From Buchnera aphidicola (Chaitophorus populicola) (GTDB lineage Bacteria; Pseudomonadota; Gammaproteobacteria; Enterobacterales; Enterobacteriaceae), in contig NZ_OZ060382.1 of the NCBI RefSeq assembly GCF_964058995.1, positions 186,001 through 250,000 on the forward strand: a DNA stretch of 64,000 nt, given 5' to 3'. Under the pieces are notes generated by a model that ran no database searches, was not told the origin of the DNA, and saw only the letters and a list, made by a program, of their open reading frames with translations. This document shows positions 60,735 through 64,000 of this stretch, piece after piece (the first letter of the stretch is position 1; each line of letters starts with the position of its first letter). Position numbers and translations under genes: made by a program.

Positions 60735-62801
60735 TTATTTTTCATTCTTGATTTTTTTTAAGTTTAATATAAATTTTATTATCCAATAAATTTTTTTTTT
60801 CGAATTGTGAAACATTTTTTTAAATACAATAGTATTTTTTTCTTTTATTTTCCAGAATTGAGATTTTTTTTTAATATAATTAACTAATGATATTGTATCA
60901 ATAGTATTTGAAGATAAAAATTTTATTTCACCACCTATGTTATTAAAATAAATTCTTTTTATTTGATATTTTTCTGCAATAATTTGCATTTTTTTCATTA
61001 TTAACAAATTTTTTAATAATTTTGGTATTTTTCCAAAAAATTTTTTTAAATTTAATTTAATTTTTTTTAACTGATATAGATGATTTGATGTAGAAATTTT
61101 TAAATAATAAAATAATCTTTGATTTACGTTATGAATGTAATTTTCTGGAATTAAAGCTGGAATATTTAACTTAATTTTTGTTTTTTTATGAAATAAATTT
61201 ATATTTTTATTTTTATTACCTATTTTTAAAGTTTTAATAGCTTTTTTTAATAATTTTAAATATAATTCTAACCCTATATTTTCTATATATCCACTTTGTT
61301 TTGCACCTAAAATTTCTCCTACTCCACGAATTTCTAAATCATGAGTAGCTAAAGAAAATCCAGCACTAAAATCTTGTATAGATGATATAGATTTAAATCT
61401 TTTTTTTGCATTTTCTGTAATTTTTTTTAAATTTGATACTAATAGCCATGCATATGCTTGATGATAAGATCTACCTACTCTTCCACGTAATTGATGTAAT
61501 TGAGATAATCCAAAACAATCTGCATTTTCAATAATTATTGTATTTGCTAGAGGAATATCTAAACCATTTTCAATAATTGTTGTACATAATAATATATTAA
61601 AACGATTTTTATAAAAATCACTAATCACTTTTTTTAGACATTTATTATTCATCTTTCCATGTCCTATTTTAAATTTTCCTTCTGGAACTAATTGAGATAA
61701 ATAATCTAATTTTTTTTGAATTTTGTTTACTTTATTATAAATATAATAGACTTGACCTCCTCTATTCAATTCTTTTAGAATTGCACTTCTAATAATTTTT
61801 TTATTTTTATTTCGAATAAATGTTTTTACTAATAATTTTTTATCTGGAGGAGTTTTAATAATAGATAAATCTCGAATACCTAAAAGAGACATATTTAAAG
61901 TTCGAGGAATAGGAGTTGCAGTTAAAGTTAAGATATCAATATTATAAAATTTTTTTTTCATAAATTCTTTATGATGTACTCCAAATCGATGTTCTTCATC
62001 AATAATTAATAGTCCTAAATTATTCCATTTAAGCTTTTTTAATAAAATTTTATGAGTACCAATTAAAATATTTATTTTTCCATTTTTTATTTTTTTTAAA
62101 ATAGATTGTTGTTCTTTTTTAGTTTTAAAATTAGAAAACATTTCTATAGATATAGAATATTTAGAAAATCTTTCGATAAAATTATTATAATGTTGTTGTG
62201 CAAGTAAAGTAGTAGGCACTAGAATTGCTACTTGTTTATTATTATAACTAGCTATAAATGCTGCTCTCATAGCTACTTCTGTTTTTCCGAATCCTACATC
62301 TCCACATACTAAACGATCCATTGGTTTAGAAGAAAACATATCATTTAAAACAGATTCTATGACTTTAGATTGATCAGGTGTAGTTTGAAATGGAAAAAGT
62401 TTACAAAATTCTAGATATTTTTGGTGATTTTTTTTAAAAGCAAATCCTTTATGAGAATTTCTTTTTGCATAAATATTTAACAAAATTGCTGCAGTATCAA
62501 ATATTTTTTTTGAAATTTTTTTTTTTTCTTTTTTCCAGTTATCACTTCCTAATTTATGTAAAGGAATAATTTTGTTAGTAGTATTTTGATATATATTAAT
62601 TAAATTTAATGAGGATACAGGTACATATAATTTGTCTTTATCTGCATATAAAATAACTATATATTCAGATTTAATTCCAGATGTTTCAATTGTTTTTAAT
62701 CCTTTATATCTTCCGATTCCATGTTTAATATGCATAATTGGTTGATTAATATTTATATTAAAAATTTTTTTTTTAAATAGTGTTAAATCATCGTTTTTCA
62801 T
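60735..62801 (-). CDS. mfd: Transcription-repair coupling factor Mfd, N-terminally truncated
   Basis: DNA translocase that displaces stalled RNA polymerase. 688 residues against 1148 in E. coli. The protein begins about 20 residues before the RNA-polymerase-interacting domain (MHIKHGIGRYKGL), then has the translocase (Walker A GDVGFGKTE; DEEHRFG; TATPIPRTL; RGRVGRS) and the C-terminal D7 region (ALIPENYIHNVNQRL). The whole UvrB-like/UvrA-binding N-terminal module is missing. An in-frame TAA two codons upstream (62805-62807) fixes the start at ATG 62801. Transcribed before pgl. Confidence 0.96.
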   Translation of the reverse strand: MKNDDLTLFKKKIFNININQPIMHIKHGIGRYKGLKTIETSGIKSEYIVILYADKDKLYVPVSSLNLINIYQNTTNKIIPLHKLGSDNWKKEKKKISKKIFDTAAILLNIYAKRNSHKGFAFKKNHQKYLEFCKLFPFQTTPDQSKVIESVLNDMFSSKPMDRLVCGDVGFGKTEVAMRAAFIASYNNKQVAILVPTTLLAQQHYNNFIERFSKYSISIEMFSNFKTKKEQQSILKKIKNGKINILIGTHKILLKKLKWNNLGLLIIDEEHRFGVHHKEFMKKKFYNIDILTLTATPIPRTLNMSLLGIRDLSIIKTPPDKKLLVKTFIRNKNKKIIRSAILKELNRGGQVYYIYNKVNKIQKKLDYLSQLVPEGKFKIGHGKMNNKCLKKVISDFYKNRFNILLCTTIIENGLDIPLANTIIIENADCFGLSQLHQLRGRVGRSYHQAYAWLLVSNLKKITENAKKRFKSISSIQDFSAGFSLATHDLEIRGVGEILGAKQSGYIENIGLELYLKLLKKAIKTLKIGNKNKNINLFHKKTKIKLNIPALIPENYIHNVNQRLFYYLKISTSNHLYQLKKIKLNLKKFFGKIPKLLKNLLIMKKMQIIAEKYQIKRIYFNNIGGEIKFLSSNTIDTISLVNYIKKKSQFWKIKEKNTIVFKKMFHNSKKKIYWIIKFILNLKKIKNEK

Positions 62802-62902
62802 AAATTAATTAAATAAATTGTTTTAAAATAAATATTTATGTTATTACAGTATATTTATTTTAAAAAAAAAGTTAAATGATATTTAAAATTATATTTTTTG
62901 AA

Positions 62903-62954
62903 AATTTTAACATATAAAAAATTTTATTTATTATGAAAATAATATGTTAAAATT
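62903..62954. repeat. Perfect 13-bp inverted repeat upstream of gapA
   Basis: AATTTTAACATAT (62903-62915) and ATATGTTAAAATT (62942-62954) pair exactly around a 26-nt loop, in the region between divergent mfd and gapA where no transcript of a known gene ends. It is an operator-like element, or the terminator left over from deleted genes. Confidence 0.5.
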
Positions 62955-63043
62955 AAAAAAAATAAAATATATTATAATATATTTTTTTTAAAACAGTATA
63001 AAAATTATATTTTATAATATCAAGAAAAATAAATTAATTATAA

Positions 63044-64000
<957 letters not shown>

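Overview
The window is a piece of a very AT-rich, compact gammaproteobacterial chromosome whose gene content and order point to Buchnera aphidicola, the obligate nutritional endosymbiont of aphids. Reasons: all genes are recognisable enterobacterial orthologues with strong A/T codon bias; local order still follows E. coli blocks (gloB-rnhA-dnaQ-tRNA-Asp, lepA-lepB-rnc-era-acpS-tadA, rpsB-tsf-pyrH-frr, trpDCBA); 16S rRNA is followed by tRNA-Ile and tRNA-Ala but not by 23S/5S; and amino-acid pathways useful to a sap-feeding host are kept while envelope genes are missing. No mobile element, prophage, CRISPR array or recent foreign gene is visible. I cannot name the aphid host; the peptidoglycan-gene losses suggest a more reduced lineage than the well-known pea-aphid strain (inference).

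Layout. 1-10 kb: end of lpd (PDH complex), erpA, a collapsed division cluster (ftsZ, ftsA, rsmH with no mur/fts genes between them), ilvI with a half-length ilvH, and degP. 10-19 kb: dapD, map, rpsB-tsf-pyrH-frr, a 0.74 kb gap where E. coli has dxr-uppS-cdsA-rseP, then bamA and fabZ. 19-27 kb: dnaE, a proS without its editing domain, a 1.1 kb empty stretch, argS. 26.7-28.7 kb: the rrs operon with promoter, boxA and RNase III stem, tRNA-Ile and tRNA-Ala. 28.7-38 kb: gloB-rnhA, dnaQ, tRNA-Asp, grpE, smpB, tadA, acpS, era, rnc, lepB, lepA. 38-47.5 kb: mnmA, purB, fabI, rnb, a MarC-family gene, lipB, lipA, pyrF, ribA. 47.7-53.6 kb: yciA, the trpDCBA cluster and suhB. 53.9-64 kb: hisS, glyA, bioD, bioB, bioA, pgl, a truncated mfd, and the start of gapA.

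How the genes work together. Amino acid supply is represented by ilvIH (branched chain), dapD (lysine), trpDCFBA (tryptophan from anthranilate) and glyA; vitamins by bioABD, lipAB and ribA; nucleotides by pyrF, pyrH and purB; the rest is core replication, translation, RNA processing and a minimal envelope kit (BamA, DegP, LepB). FtsZ and FtsA are kept with intact functional termini although the adjacent wall-synthesis genes are gone.

The observations most worth following are lineage-style edits of conserved proteins rather than a new gene system: (1) IlvH reduced to its N-terminal ACT domain, with the E. coli valine-response positions changed, predicting feedback-insensitive acetohydroxyacid synthase; (2) SuhB with every phosphatase metal ligand replaced although the protein is full length, in a genome that keeps the rRNA boxA leader on which SuhB acts as a transcription factor; (3) ProRS with a clean excision of the editing domain; (4) Mfd cut back to its RNA-polymerase-interacting, translocase and C-terminal parts; (5) loss of peptidoglycan and undecaprenyl genes at two separate sites. 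Several perfect inverted repeats in intergenic DNA and a possible hairpin-bridged ribosome site before bamA are also recorded.
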